NCBI GenBank assembly: GCA_019671005.1
Contig: CM033752.1
Span: 8,618,001 to 8,682,000 of the forward strand
DNA: 64,000 nucleotides
Source: Hibiscus mutabilis
Taxonomy: Eukaryota; Streptophyta; Magnoliopsida; Malvales; Malvaceae
Direction: 5' to 3'
Numbering within the stretch: the stretch's first letter is position 1; each line of letters starts with the position of its first letter. The notes beneath the pieces were generated by a model, which was given only the letters and a program-made list of their open reading frames with translations, had not been told where the DNA came from and did no database searches. A program made the position numbers and the translations under genes. This document shows, one piece after another, positions 1 through 10,892 of this stretch.

Positions 1-1770
1 TGATTTGATGCATATGTAAAATAGTGAAGTAATGTGGTTTTATTGAGTATATTGGGAAGTGGCTGAGATTAAAATGTTATCGGATATAGTTGGCTAGCCA
101 CAGGGTTTAAAGTGCACTATAATAAGTCGCCTCATGTGTGTCGAGGGTTTAATTATGTCGTTTTCTCCACCATGAGAATCGCAGCGGTGGAGGGGTTAAT
201 TGTGCCGTTTTCTCCTACTGGTGATTTATACGCTATAACAATTGAGGGCTGCTTTGGTTCGAGGATGTATATGAAGTGGTCGAAGGAACCACTTGGGAAA
301 TCCGTGTATCCGATGTGTTTTTATAAAATAGAATGGAACTTGGTTTTGAGTCACTTGAATGCCAATATATGGAATGTGTTTGTATAATATGGTTTATACA
401 TGAGATGCTCTTTAAGCTTGCTATACAAATATTTTGGCATATGAAGCTTAAATTAAGGTTTATGATAGAAATCCATGATACAAGTGTTACAAATGATTTA
501 AATGTGCATATTTGGAAAGATTATAGAACATGTGATGATTTTGTCATGAGCATTATGAACTTGTTGTGAAATAAAATGGTTTTGAATGCATTGATGAGTG
601 TTTTTGAGATTCCCTCACTAAGCTTATAGCTTATGCTCTCCTTTCTCGTCCATGCAGAGAAATAAGCACTTTCGGACAACAAGTAAGCAAGAGGAGATCA
701 AAGGGGCGAAGTATATTAAAGTATAGTTTTACAAATACTTAGTAGTAATAAGAGGCAATGTGACCAAGTTGTATTTGAAAGGGTTATTTGGTTATTCACT
801 GGCTTGTACAAATTGTATTTGATGTTTTGGGTTTGTATGGTACTTTATATCTTGCTTTGAGGGGTTGAGAGTCATTATGCATGCTTGGGTAGAGATCATG
901 CCTATAGGATCTATGGTTGGATTAGATAAGTTGTGCATGATCCTTTGCTATGCTTTTATGATTGTGGAAGTGATGTTTGAGGTGCTATATGATGATTAGG
1001 TAGTGTTTAGAGTGTGTTAGACTGAGCCAAATGTCATATGTTCGATCAAGAGGTCCTTGCATGTCTATCCATATCGGTACGGGTCCTCAGGAATCGGTAC
1101 ACGGGGACCTATCTCGGCTCAATATGGGCAAAATGCCTAGGCCTACGATACACCTGGTAACCGTGTTGGTACGCATAGCTAAAATTTTAGCTCAGTGTCA
1201 GTACACGGGCAACCGTACTGGTACGCCTTTTGCTATTAGAATCCCTTATTTCAAATATTGAATATCCGTAACGGTTCACTTGAGGACCGTACTGGTACGC
1301 CTTTGAAAATTTATAACCATACCGATACAGGGTGCTAGTGTATCAATATGCAGTTAGTTAATTCTGTTAAAATGCTTTATTAAGTTTAAATCTTTGCAGT
1401 TTAGTCCCTATTTCCTGATCATACAATTAAATGTGTTTGGATGATTAATTTAAGTTGAAATTTAACTTGTATGCATGAAACATGACTAATTAAGGATTGG
1501 TAACTTTAATTTCAAAGAAGTCTTCTTAATTATCTGTAATTGCAATTTGGTCCCTAAAGTGCAATCTCCCTCATTTAGACGTCGAATCAACACCCGATTG
1601 AGTTGTTACTCTTACCACTGCTAGCATCATCACCTTAGGACTTAATTATGCATTTAGATAAGATAAAATGAAAAAATGGACCATTTTCTAAGTAAATCTT
1701 TCAGGTTTATTTCGACAAACCCAATATAGCTAGCTCGGTTCGGTCTAGCGTCTAGGCCAGGTCAAGGGGG
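1..1770 (+). repeat. 5' LTR of element 1, right-hand part
   Basis: Positions 332-1240 align by eye with 9957-10890, the other LTR copy. The whole block aligns with the LTR of element D read on the minus strand, for example the block beginning 'ccctcactaag' near 612. The LTR ends in 'ggtcaaggggg' at 1760-1770, matching the D terminus 'ggtcaagggggttaca'. From spacing in D, about 1.6-1.7 kb of this LTR should lie left of base 1. Reading frames inside it are chance openings. Confidence 0.82.
1065..1350 (+). repeat. Cluster of CGGTAC / CGTACCGATACG-like words in the LTR of element 1
   Basis: At least eight degenerate copies of a short palindrome-like word (cggtacgg, accgtactggtacgcc, accataccgatacagg) occur in under 300 bases. 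'accgtactggtacgcc' appears twice, near 1212 and 1287. The same cluster occurs at 10716-10880 in the other LTR and at 59330-59700 in element D. It is in the part of the LTR next to the primer site. Its function is unknown. Confidence 0.7.
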
Positions 1771-1786
1771 TATCAAATCCAGGTTA
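1768..1786 (+). other. Degenerate tRNA primer-binding site of element 1
   Basis: 'gggtatcaaatccaggtt' matches the initiator-Met type site 'tggtatcagagccaggtt' of element E (51300-51317) with a few changes. The usual spacer after the LTR terminus is missing, so LTR end and primer site appear fused by a small deletion. The stretch from here to 2047 is untranslated leader in which I see nothing else. Confidence 0.6.
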
Positions 1787-2047
1787 TGATTGTTGGGAGG
1801 AAGGTTATGGTTGTTTGATTGATTGTGTTAAATAAATTTGTTGATTGGCTTGCATGATGTTTGATTTTTTGTGATAATGCTAGAAGTGTGATATGTTTGT
1901 AGTAAGAACTTGGGGACACATTGCCTTATTACTACTAGTGCAAAATGGTTTTGTGTTGAAACATGTGTGACTTGGATTCTTGCTACAAGATGGCCTAATT
2001 GTTTTGTTTTGTTGCATTATCATGTTTTAGACTCATATTTTCGAGAA

Positions 2048-3183
2048 ATGGGACCGAGACGAGAGACGAGAGCTTATATGGGGAGTGTTATGGATGGACA
2101 AAATGATGAGTTGCCTCCTTATCCACCGATTCCTCCTGTTGGTGTTGAAGTCGAGGGTGGTATGCCTCAAGCACCACAAGGACTAGTTTTTAGGGATATG
2201 ACACCGTTGATCCAAACGATGACTAGAGCTTTTTAGGCAACCATAGCTAGAGTACAAACACCAGCATTAGCCCCTACAACAGTTGTTAATGTTGGGCTCT
2301 GTTGGAGCATTTGTGTAGCTTGGAAGGTACAAAGTTTAGAGGTCTAGCTCTAGAAGAGTGTTGGCCAGTACGAAAAGGATTCTTGGCCTGATGAAGTGTA
2401 TAAATGTTTGCAAGTTAGGTTGCATAGTGTCGTTACTTCTGGTGATGATTATAGTTGGTGGACGACATCTGTCACGGGTATGACACAAGCTGATGTAACA
2501 TGGGAATTCTTTTGTGCTACTTTCCAGAAGAAGTATTTGGGTTCCCGTTATCAGTATGAAAAGAAAATAGAGTTCATAGCGTTGGAGCAATGGAACAGTC
2601 TGTGTCTGAATATGAGATTCAGTTCGATGATTGAGCCAGTATGCACTTGATCTGGTTCCTGATGAGCGTTAGCGATTCAATCGTTTCCGTTATGGATTGG
2701 TTAAGGAGGTGAAGACTTATATGTTGGCTATGGATTATACAAAGTTTGATGTCTTGGTTTCCCGAGTTAAGGACATAAAATAGAATTCGGGGTTGTGTTC
2801 TCAATCAGGGAGTTTATTCATAGGGAAGAGGCATGCTGAGTCAGAGGTTGGCAGAGATAGATACAAGAAGCATAGAGATAAGAGGTATCATCCAGATCAG
2901 AAACGTGTTGGAAGTAGTTTCGGGCATGGACAACATGGTCAGAGTACCTTTGTTCGTGCACCTGAGTGTGGGCGTTGTGGTAGGCAACATTCGAGGGAGT
3001 GTTGGGGTACCTTTGGTACTTGTTGGAGCTATAGTTCACGAGATCACATTAGGCATGATTTTCCACAGTTAGCTAGGGAAGGTCAGGCTCCTGCACCTGC
3101 TGCTATACCTAGAGAGGCTATGGGTGCGGTCGAGGTCATTTTCAACATAAGGAAGATGGTTAGAGGACAGTTGATCATATCGT
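2048..3183 (+). pseudogene. gag: gag of element 1, broken
   Basis: Gag would form the particle shell. A start at 2048 (MGPRRETRAYMG) gives 62 codons before a stop near 2234. Readable capsid sequence resumes at about 2396-2650 (WWTTSVTGMTQADVTWEFF, then KKYLGSRYQYEKK). The nucleocapsid follows at 2793-3183 with a basic stretch and the zinc-knuckle region CGRCGRQHSREC. A second knuckle starting GTCWSYSSRDHIRH has lost its second cysteine. The capsid motif, knuckle and order before protease identify it. At least two stops and two frame changes make it nonfunctional. Confidence 0.8.
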
Positions 3184-3239
3184 AGCGGTTCAACCAAAGG
3201 GTGGTGGACCAGAAAGGGTTTTGCGCCTCATGTGGGAAG

Positions 3240-3690
3240 GAATAATGTAGATGTGATTGTAGGTACATTTACTTTACAGTCTATATCATTACTTTCTTTG
3301 ATAGATTCTGGTTTTACACATTCATACGTCTTGTGCGAACATGCTTGCTTGCTTGATATACTTGTATAGGTGTCGGATGTTGGTATACGAGTAACTAGTT
3401 CTTTTAGTGAGATAATAGTTTCTAGGAGGTTGTTTATGAGATGTCATTTGATGGTTCAAGGTCATATGTTTATGGCTGATTTGATGGAGTTTGTTTTATG
3501 GTTTTGGTGTAATTTTAAGGATAGATTGGTTGTTTGAGCACATGTTTGTGGTTGATTGTGAGACCAAGCAAGTTTTGCTGAAATTAGCTGAGGATTATGA
3601 AGTGGTGGTTGTGGGCGAGAATGTTAAATTCTTGTCAAATGTGGTTTTGGCTTTGGAAGCGCAGAAGTTGTTGAAGTCTGGGAGTTAGGC
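3240..3690 (+). pseudogene. Protease of element 1, broken
   Basis: Retroviral-type aspartic protease that would cleave the polyprotein. The active-site region reads LIDSGFTHSYV from about 3298; relatives have DSGATHS or DSGSTHS, so the aspartate at 3304-3306 remains but the following residue is changed. A stop near 3367 and frame changes follow. The open stretch at 3491-3688 carries the distal part (RIDWLFEHMFVVDCE, matching the usual GMDWL..H....DC block). Confidence 0.75.
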
Positions 3691-3706
3691 ATATCTAGCT
3701 TATGTC

Positions 3707-4690
3707 ATGAATCTGGATATGAAGGAAGTATGTGCCGAGGATATCATCACCGTTTATGATTTTCCAAGAGTGTTCACGGAGGAGTTGCCTGGCTTGTCGC
3801 TGGATAGTGAGGTAGAATTTTTTATTGAGACATATACGAATATGGCTCAAATGTCAATTGCATCGTATCGTATGACACCGAAGGAGTTGAAGACGCAGCT
3901 ACAAGAGTTGTTAGACCGTGGTTTTATTTGACCTAGCGTGTCACGGTGGGAGCACCAGTGTCATTTATGAAAAAAGGATGGCACGACAATAATATGCATT
4001 GATTATCTGCAACTAAACAAGTTGACGATTAAAAACAAGTATCATTTGCCGAGGATTGATGATTTGTTTAATTAGTTTTGGGGTGCTATGGTGTTTTCCA
4101 AGATTGATCTAAGGTCTAGATATTATCAGTTGAAGGTGAAGGATGAAGACGTGCTGAAGATAGCTTTTCACACCCGTTACGGGCATTATGAGTTCTTAGT
4201 GATGCCATTTGGGTTGACAAATGTGCTAGCAACTTTTATAGATATGATGAATCAGGTATTCCATTAATTCTTGGATCAATTTGTAATGGTGTTCATTGAT
4301 GATATTCTTGTGTACTCTCGTATTGAGGAAGATCACGATCGACATATACGAATTGTGTTGCAAGTTTTGTTGGATAACAAGTTTTATGCTAAGCTAGGCA
4401 AGTGCGAGTTTTGGATCTGGCAAGTGTTTTTTCTTGGTTATGTTGTTTTGGTTGAAGGTATCAGTGTGGATCCACAGAAGATTGAGGTAGTTGTGAATTG
4501 GAAGCAACCTAAGTCAGTGTCAGAGGTTCGTAGCTTCTTGGGGCTAGAGGGATATTATCGACGCTTCATGGATGGCTACTCAAAGATTGTTGCTCATTTG
4601 ATGAAGTTTTTACAAAAGGATGTAAGCTTTGAGTGGACAGAGAGTAGACAACAAGCTTTTGATAAGTTGAAGGAAGCTCTGACATAAGCT
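3707..4690 (+). pseudogene. Reverse transcriptase of element 1, broken
   Basis: The start is recognisable as VFTEELPGLSLDSEVEFF and KELKTQLQELLDRGFI, followed by a stop where relatives read arginine (tga for cga). The middle is frameshifted. The catalytic block is intact at about 4298-4320 as FIDDILVYSR, and the thumb follows (VRSFLGLEGYYRRFMDGYSK). The open piece 4271-4687 ends at a taa. Several stops are explained by single C-to-T changes, such as cag to tag. Confidence 0.85.
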
Positions 4691-5240
4691 CCGATCTTGA
4701 TTCAACCTGAGCCAGGGAAGGAGTTTGTAGTTTATAGCAATGCATCCTACGTTGGTTTGGGATGTGTGTTGATGCAAGGAGGAAAGGTTGTGACTTATGC
4801 ATCTAGGCAGTTAAAGGTGCACGATTGCAACTATCTTACACACTATATAGAGCTTGATGTGGTGGTGTTTGCATTGAAGATCTAGAGGCGTTATCTTTAT
4901 GGTGAGAAGTGTATTGTAGACACGGATCACAAGAGTTTGAAATATCTGATGTCGTATAAGGAGTTGAATCTTAGGCAATGAAGATGATTAGAGTTGCTCA
5001 AGGATTATGATTTGACGATTGAGTATCATGCGGGAAAGGTTAACGTTTTAGCCGATACTTTGAGTAGGAAGGTTGCGGTTGAGTTGAGGGCTATGTTTGC
5101 TCGGTTGAGTGTAAATCGAGATGGTGGTTTGTTGGATGAGTTGCAACTAAAGCCATCATTGTTACAGTTGATCAAGGAGAAACAACAGTATGATGATTCT
5201 TTGGTACCGTATGTTAAGGATATTATGGATGGCAATTAGA
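4691..5240 (+). pseudogene. RNase H of element 1, broken and with a changed catalytic residue
   Basis: Identified by GLGCVLMQGGKVVTYASRQL at about 4755-4815 and the distal motif YHAGKVNVLADTLSRK near 5026. The first catalytic position, normally aspartate in 'YSDAS', is asparagine here (YSNAS near 4734), as it also is in element E. Stops occur near 4885 and 4980. The piece 4994-5239 runs on into the pre-integrase linker (AVELRAMFARLSVN), which matches element D closely. Confidence 0.8.
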
Positions 5241-6130
5241 CGGATTTCTCTTTTAGTGATGAAGGTGTTTTGTGTTTTAAGAGTCGATTGGTTGTGCCAA
5301 AGAATGAGGAGTTACGATAAACAAACTTGCCTGAGGCTCATTCGAGTTTTTTTGCTATGCATCTGAGAAGTACAAAGATGTATCAGGATTTGAAAAATGA
5401 GTATTTCTATGTTGGCTTGAAGAAGGATGTGGCGTATTTTGTTGCTCGATGTATGGTGTGTCAGCGTGTTAAAGCTGAGCATCAATTTCATTTGGGTTAT
5501 ACAACCGTTGAAAATTCTAGACTGGAAGTGGGAGAGAATTACCATGGATTTCGTGTTCGTCTTGCCTGTGACACTAACAAAGAAGAATTATGTATGGGTG
5601 ATCATGGATAGATTTACGAAGTGTGCATATTTTCTGGCTGTGCATATGACATATACTTTGGATAAGTTGGTAGAGTTGTATGCTGCTGAGATTGTAAGGT
5701 TGCATGGATTGCCAAAGTCTATGGTATCAGATAGGGATTCGCACTTTACAGCAAGGTTTTGGGAGTGTTTGCATAGGGCTTTGGGTACGTGGTTGAATTT
5801 TAGTACTTCGTATCATCCTCAAACGGATGGACAGTCTGAACGCATTATCCAAGTGCTGGAAGATATGTTGCGGTGATGCATCATTGATTTTCAAGGAACG
5901 TGGGAGAAGCAACTACCGTTGGTGGAGTTTGCCTATAAGAATAGTTATCAAGCTAGTATTCAAATGGCTCCGTATGAGGCTTTGTATGGTAGAAGGTGTC
6001 GCATGCCACTTTGTTAGGCTGAGGCAGGTGAGAAGTTTATTTCCCTGCCTGATGTGTTGAAAGACACCAATGAGAAGGTGAAGCTTATCTGTGACCGGTT
6101 GAAAGCGGCTTCGGATCAACAAAAGTCTTA
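5241..6130 (+). pseudogene. Integrase of element 1, broken
   Basis: Zinc-finger remains are at 5327-5480 (LPEAHSSFFAMHLRSTKMY, then CMVCQRVK) and the core is at 5427-5876. Core aspartates can be seen in ITMDFV and VSDRDSHF, and the glutamate in TDGQSERIIQ, so the DDE triad survives. A frameshift between the finger and core pieces and a stop after the core (near 5873) break the gene. The open piece 5827-6060 is a shadow frame. Confidence 0.83.
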
Positions 6131-6602
6131 TGCTGACTTGAAGCGTAAGTAGATTGAGTTTGTTGTTGGTGATCGTGTGTTTCTTAAGGTTTCACCTTCG
6201 AAGAAGGTAATGAGATTTGGATGTAAGGTCAAGTTGAGTCCAAGGTTCATTGGGCCTTATGAAGTGTTGGATCGTATTGGTCTAGTTGCTTATAGGTTGA
6301 GGTTGCCTACGGAGTTGTAAAAGATACATGATGTTTTCCATGTGTCGATGCTTCGGAGGTATAGATCGGATCCTTCGCATGTGATGCCTGTTGAGGAGAT
6401 TGAGTTGAATCTAAATTTAACCTATGATGAGGAGCCGGTGTAAATTTTGGACTCTAGCAGTAAGGTTTCGCGTGGAAAGACCATAGAGTTGGTGAAGGTG
6501 TTGTGGTGACACTGTGGTGTCGAGGAAGCCACAAGAGAAAGTAAAGAGGACATGAAGAAGCAGTTTCCTTACCCTTTTTTGCAAGATAAATTTCGAGTAT
6601 GA
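6131..6602 (+). pseudogene. Integrase C-terminus and chromodomain of element 1, broken
   Basis: The GPY/F-type module reads SPRFIGPYEVLDRIGLVAY near 6240-6295, then KIHDVFHVSMLRRYRSDPS. The chromodomain follows (YDEEPV, IELVKVLW, EEATRES near 6520) and reading ends at a tga at 6600-6602. Chromodomains of such integrases are thought to steer insertion toward particular chromatin. Stops interrupt it near 6151, 6317, 6440 and 6506; most match C-to-T or G-to-A changes. Confidence 0.82.
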
Positions 6603-6608
6603 AATTTC

Positions 6609-6624
6609 TTAAGAGGGGGAGAGT
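6609..6624 (+). other. Polypurine tract of element 1
   Basis: The purine run 'aagagggggagagt' directly precedes the 3' LTR. The same position in element E reads 'aagaaggggagagt' (56201-56214). It would prime plus-strand DNA synthesis. Confidence 0.8.
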
Positions 6625-7490
6625 TTTAATGTCTCGAATTCGGGCCAGGTGTTAAGTAGATTGATTAGACGGTTCAGGGGAACCAGATTAGGCAATTCAA
6701 GCTAGTTTCAATAATAAATTCTTAATAAATTGTTTTTGAGTAAAATAAAATGTGGAAAATGCTAGAAAATATTTAATTAATATTCTAAGGGATTTGGTAA
6801 ATTCAATTTGGAGGGATTAAATTGGATTTTGGGAATTTTGGTCCGGTGACTAAAATGTAAAGTTTTCAAAACTATTTTGGTGATTAAAACGTAAAAGGGT
6901 CAAAACTTAGAATCTTTAAGGAGCTAATTAACCAAAGTTTTTAATAAGATTTTTCCCTTAATTCAGGATATTTTTAAAAGGCTTTTAAATGGTTTTAATA
7001 ATAAAATAAAATATAATTGATAAAAAAGATTTTAATTAAACAAATTTTTTTCTTACGTATCTATTTTTGCTCTCAACTTTTCTCCCAACTTTCTCAGCAG
7101 CCAAGCTATCAATTTCATTCCAAAATTCTCAGGAATCAATCTCTTTTGATTTCCTATTTGATTCCTAAAATCTACTAGATTTCTTGAAGTTTTCATCCAA
7201 TCTTTGCCAATTAAGGGAGAAATCAACAATTAGAAATGATTTTCATTTCTCTCCTCTAATTAAGGGTTCTTTAATGAAATTCCCAAGTTCTTGATCCTTT
7301 ACAACTTATTTTTGTTATGGAATTATGATTTAATCAAGATTTTATAGATTAAATTGAGTTTTCATGAGAAAATGTGATAAACATCACTATGGATATGTTA
7401 AAACAAGAGATTAATTAAAGAAATCTCGAAACTATGTGAAATGCTAATTTTCTAGGTTGTAAATAGTTAGATTCGATCGAAGGCAGTATT
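6625..7490 (+). repeat. 3' LTR of element 1, left segment
   Basis: The block starts just after the polypurine tract and aligns by eye with the first roughly 860 bases of the element D LTR (minus strand from 62390). Shared landmarks are 'cttagaatctttaaggagct' near 6905 and the 'gttctttaatgaaattccc' block near 7268. The usual terminal tgtaac is mutated to tttaat. Homology fades at about 7480-7500, where an unrelated LTR sequence begins. Confidence 0.75.
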
Positions 7491-9956
7491 TTATTATAAT
7501 GCAAAAATGGCATTTTTGTGAATACATGGATTCATTAATGGCATTTTAGTCATTTTGCCCATACTTTTTAATTAAAGATGATTATGGAAAAGTAAAATTA
7601 ATAGGTCTCAACACCTAATTGGATATAATTAAGGGGCAAAATGGTAATTTTACTATTAAAGGAGATTTTTATATTCGATAAAGGTTAAATAAATGCCATT
7701 TGTCTTGTAAATTAATTGAAGAAAAAGCTAGAAATTCTCTCATCTTTTTTATCCAAGCCGAAACCTCCCTAGCCAAGGTAAGGAATTTTTTGATTCAATT
7801 TTTGGTTTGATTTGATTAGTTTTTGGTTTAAGACATGAAATAGAGAATTAATCTTCATTGAATTCTCTTTCATTTGGTATAATTTTTTAGTTGTTTCCAT
7901 GCTTATATGTTGAGATTGGAGATTAGGGTTTATGAAGAGCAAGTTGGGATTTTAGGTTTTATGGATTAAATTGATCGAATATAAGGTTGTGATGTTGTTT
8001 CATGCTTGAAATAGTGGAAATTTCTATGAATTGTGTTGTAGGTTACTTTTGGGAAAATTGAAAAATTAGGGGAAACTTTTGCAAATTTTTTATTTGAATG
8101 GGAAATGATGTGAGGAGCTTGAATATGATGTTTAGAGGTTGAGTTTATGCTTGAATCAAGTTGGGAAATTTGGAGAAAGTGACCTTTGGTATTCGGCTAT
8201 TAGAGGAAATTAAGGGAAATTATGGAAAAAATTTCCTAAAGTTAGAATTGATGTAAGAATGAATTTTTAAGCTTTGGAATGTTGTTTGGACTAATAAGGA
8301 AGTTTGTAAAGCTTTAAGGACCAAATTATAATTTTAAGGAAATATGAGGATTAAGTGGAAGTTGAGTTAAAGATTGATGTATTGAGCTTGAATGTTTAGT
8401 TGGAATACTTACAAGTGTTGTGAAGTAGTTGGAATTGAAGAATTATGGCAATGGACTATTTTGAATGATTTAGAAGTTTTGAAGTTAACATTGATATTAT
8501 AATATGAAGTTGGTATTAAAAGAATTATTAGGAATATTATTCCTAATATGTATCAATGTTAGTATAATACTAACATATACTTTGAATCGTATGTATTGTT
8601 AAATGTTGTGTAGATCGTAATCGGGATCAAAATCGAGATACAAGCAAGGCTGTGGATAAAGAGAAAGTACAAGAGCAAAGTCGAAAGTAATAGTACAGTT
8701 TACTAGTGAGGCAACAGGTGAGTGCAATCCTACTTATTTTTATTATGATATGAGAAAGACTTGCGATAAGTTAATCTCGAGTGTTAAAATAAATAAATAT
8801 TTTTGAATCGCAAATGACATATTTTCAATGATTTTTGAAATGAATTATAAATGATATTGGGTATGAACTGCCCAATGCATTTTTCTTATATATGTTATAG
8901 TGAAATGTCTTTATCTATTGATATTATTGAATAAATAAAGAGATCATAATAATGAATTGGTTAAAAGCCCATTGTATGATTATTGAGATTCTTAGTATAT
9001 TTGGCATGCCAATGAGGTGGAGTATAGTGATATAGTGATACAGTGACGTTATGTTCTACAACTATGACCAAGTGATACAGTGATGATGTTAATTACAGCA
9101 GTGATACAGTGATTTATTATGGCACAAAAAATTAGTTGATGCCGCACATGTGCATACTCAATAGTGACTCACATACCATGCATTCTCATTTACTTTACAT
9201 TGGGCTACAGTTTAATTAAGAGTGAAAGTGCAAAGAATGATCTGAGTGAAATGAATTTTCAAATAAAGAATTGCTTTGATATAATCTGTCTTACATATAT
9301 ATATGAATTTGAGATGTACATGTTACATAATAGTGGAACGACTTTGATAAGTCAGTTTTTACGATTTCATAATCCTATATGATATATATATTGTATTTTG
9401 TTTGTTTATTTCATTTCTTTATAGTTAAATTATTTTATATTGCCTCACTAAGTGTATGCTTAGCGTGTGAATGTTTCACGCGTAGGTAAAGAGCGTAAGG
9501 AGTAAGGAGCACCAGCAGAAGACATCATCTATTTGAAAGCGAAACATCGTTATCAGTATGACATTTTCGATGTTACTTTTGATATTATTAGCTGGCATGT
9601 AAATTATAAATGTTTTGAGTTGCTCTGATTTGACTATGTTTAGCAAAGAGATAATTTAATCGTATTTTATTTGATATCCAAATGATTTTTAAATTAGGCA
9701 GTTTTTAGGCAGTTCTATTAATTATGTGAATTAGAAGTAAATTGCCTAGCTGCTACGTGAATCTAGGTTCGAATTAACTTAGAAATATTAATTTTAAATT
9801 TTACGCGATTAAATGATATTTTGATTATAGAGTTAATTGTTTATATTTTAAAGAAACAAAAATTTTACCGATTTTTGAAATAAGAACTATTGTACAAGTA
9901 TTATGTGACATCTCTAACTCGTATTTAGTGATGGATACGGGTAAGGGGTGTTACAA
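7490..9956 (+). repeat. LTR of another family lodged inside the 3' LTR of element 1, its 5' end missing
   Basis: The block ends exactly at 9956 in 'aaggggtgttaca', a canonical LTR terminus, after which element 1 LTR sequence resumes. Its left end lacks a matching tgtaac start. About 1.1 kb of the host LTR expected here from the D copy is also absent. A deletion spanning the junction explains both losses. Inside is the conserved 'cctcactaagtgtatgcttag' region near 9442, and the gtaag after 'ccctagccaag' near 7770 resembles a splice donor. There is no coding sequence; the 72-codon opening at 9164 has no recognisable motif. Confidence 0.65.
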
Positions 9957-10892
9957 TGGAACTTGGTTTTGAGTCACTTGAATGCCAATATATGAGATAA
10001 TGTATCAATAGAAATGGATTGTGTTTGTATAATATGGTTTATACATGAGATGCTCTTTAAGCTTGTTATATAGAGATTTTGGCATATGAAGCTTAATTGA
10101 GGTTTATGATAGAAATCCATGATACATGTGCTGCATATGATTTAAATATGCATATTTGGAAAGATTATAGAAGCACGAGATGATTTTGTCATGAGCATTA
10201 TAAACTTGTTGTGAAATAAAATGGTTTTAAATGCAATGATGAGTGTTTTTGAGATTCCCTCACTAAGCTTATAGCTTACGTTCTCCTTTCTCATCAATGC
10301 AGATAAATAAGCACTTTCGGACAGCAAGTAAGCAAGAGGATATCCAAGGGGCGAAGTATTTTCAAGTATGGTTTTACAAATACTTAGTAGTAATAAGAAG
10401 AAATGTGACCAAGTTGTACTTAAGAGGGTTATTTGGTTAATCCCTGGTTTGTACAAATTGTATTTGATGTTTTAGATTTGTATGGTACTTTATATCTTGC
10501 TTTGAGTGGTTGGGATTCATTATGCATGCTTGGGTAGAGATCATGCCTATAGGATCTTTGGTTGGATTAGATAAGTTGTCTATGATCCTTTGCTATGCTC
10601 TTATGAATGTGGAAGTGATGTTTGAGGTGTTATATGATGATTAGGTAGTGTTTATAGTGTGATAAATTGAGCCAAAGTGTTATATGTTCGACCAAGAGGT
10701 CCTTACAAGTCTTTATGTACCGGTACGGGTCCTCAGGGATCGGTACGCAGGGACCTATCTTGGCTCAATCTGGGCCAAAATACCTAGGCGTACCAATATG
10801 CCTGGTAACTGTATCGATAAGCATTGCTGAAATTTTAGCTTGATGTTGGTACACAGGCAACCGTACATGTACGCCTTTTGGCTACTGGAATT
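9957..10892 (+). repeat. 3' LTR of element 1, right segment, truncated
   Basis: It aligns with 332-1235 of the 5' LTR starting from 'atggaacttggttttgag'. It contains the CGGTAC word cluster at 10716-10880. It stops in 'ctactggaat' where the next LTR begins with tgtaacacccc. About 500 bases of the LTR end are not found elsewhere in the window, so this is a break rather than a clean nested insertion visible here. Confidence 0.8.

Larger units (their letters stand above)
1..10892 (+). mobile_element. Element 1: decayed chromodomain Ty3/gypsy retrotransposon, left end outside window
   Basis: The order is partial 5' LTR, primer-binding site, gag, protease, reverse transcriptase, RNase H, integrase, chromodomain, polypurine tract, 3' LTR. 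The C-terminal chromodomain, the order of pol domains and the very long LTR (about 3.5 kb in the sister element D) place it in the chromovirus group, probably the Tekay/Del lineage. Pol is broken by many stops and frameshifts, so this copy is not autonomous. Its 3' LTR carries a foreign LTR piece at about 7490-9956 and is cut at 10892 by another LTR. Its closest relative in the window is element D at the right edge, on the opposite strand. Confidence 0.88.
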
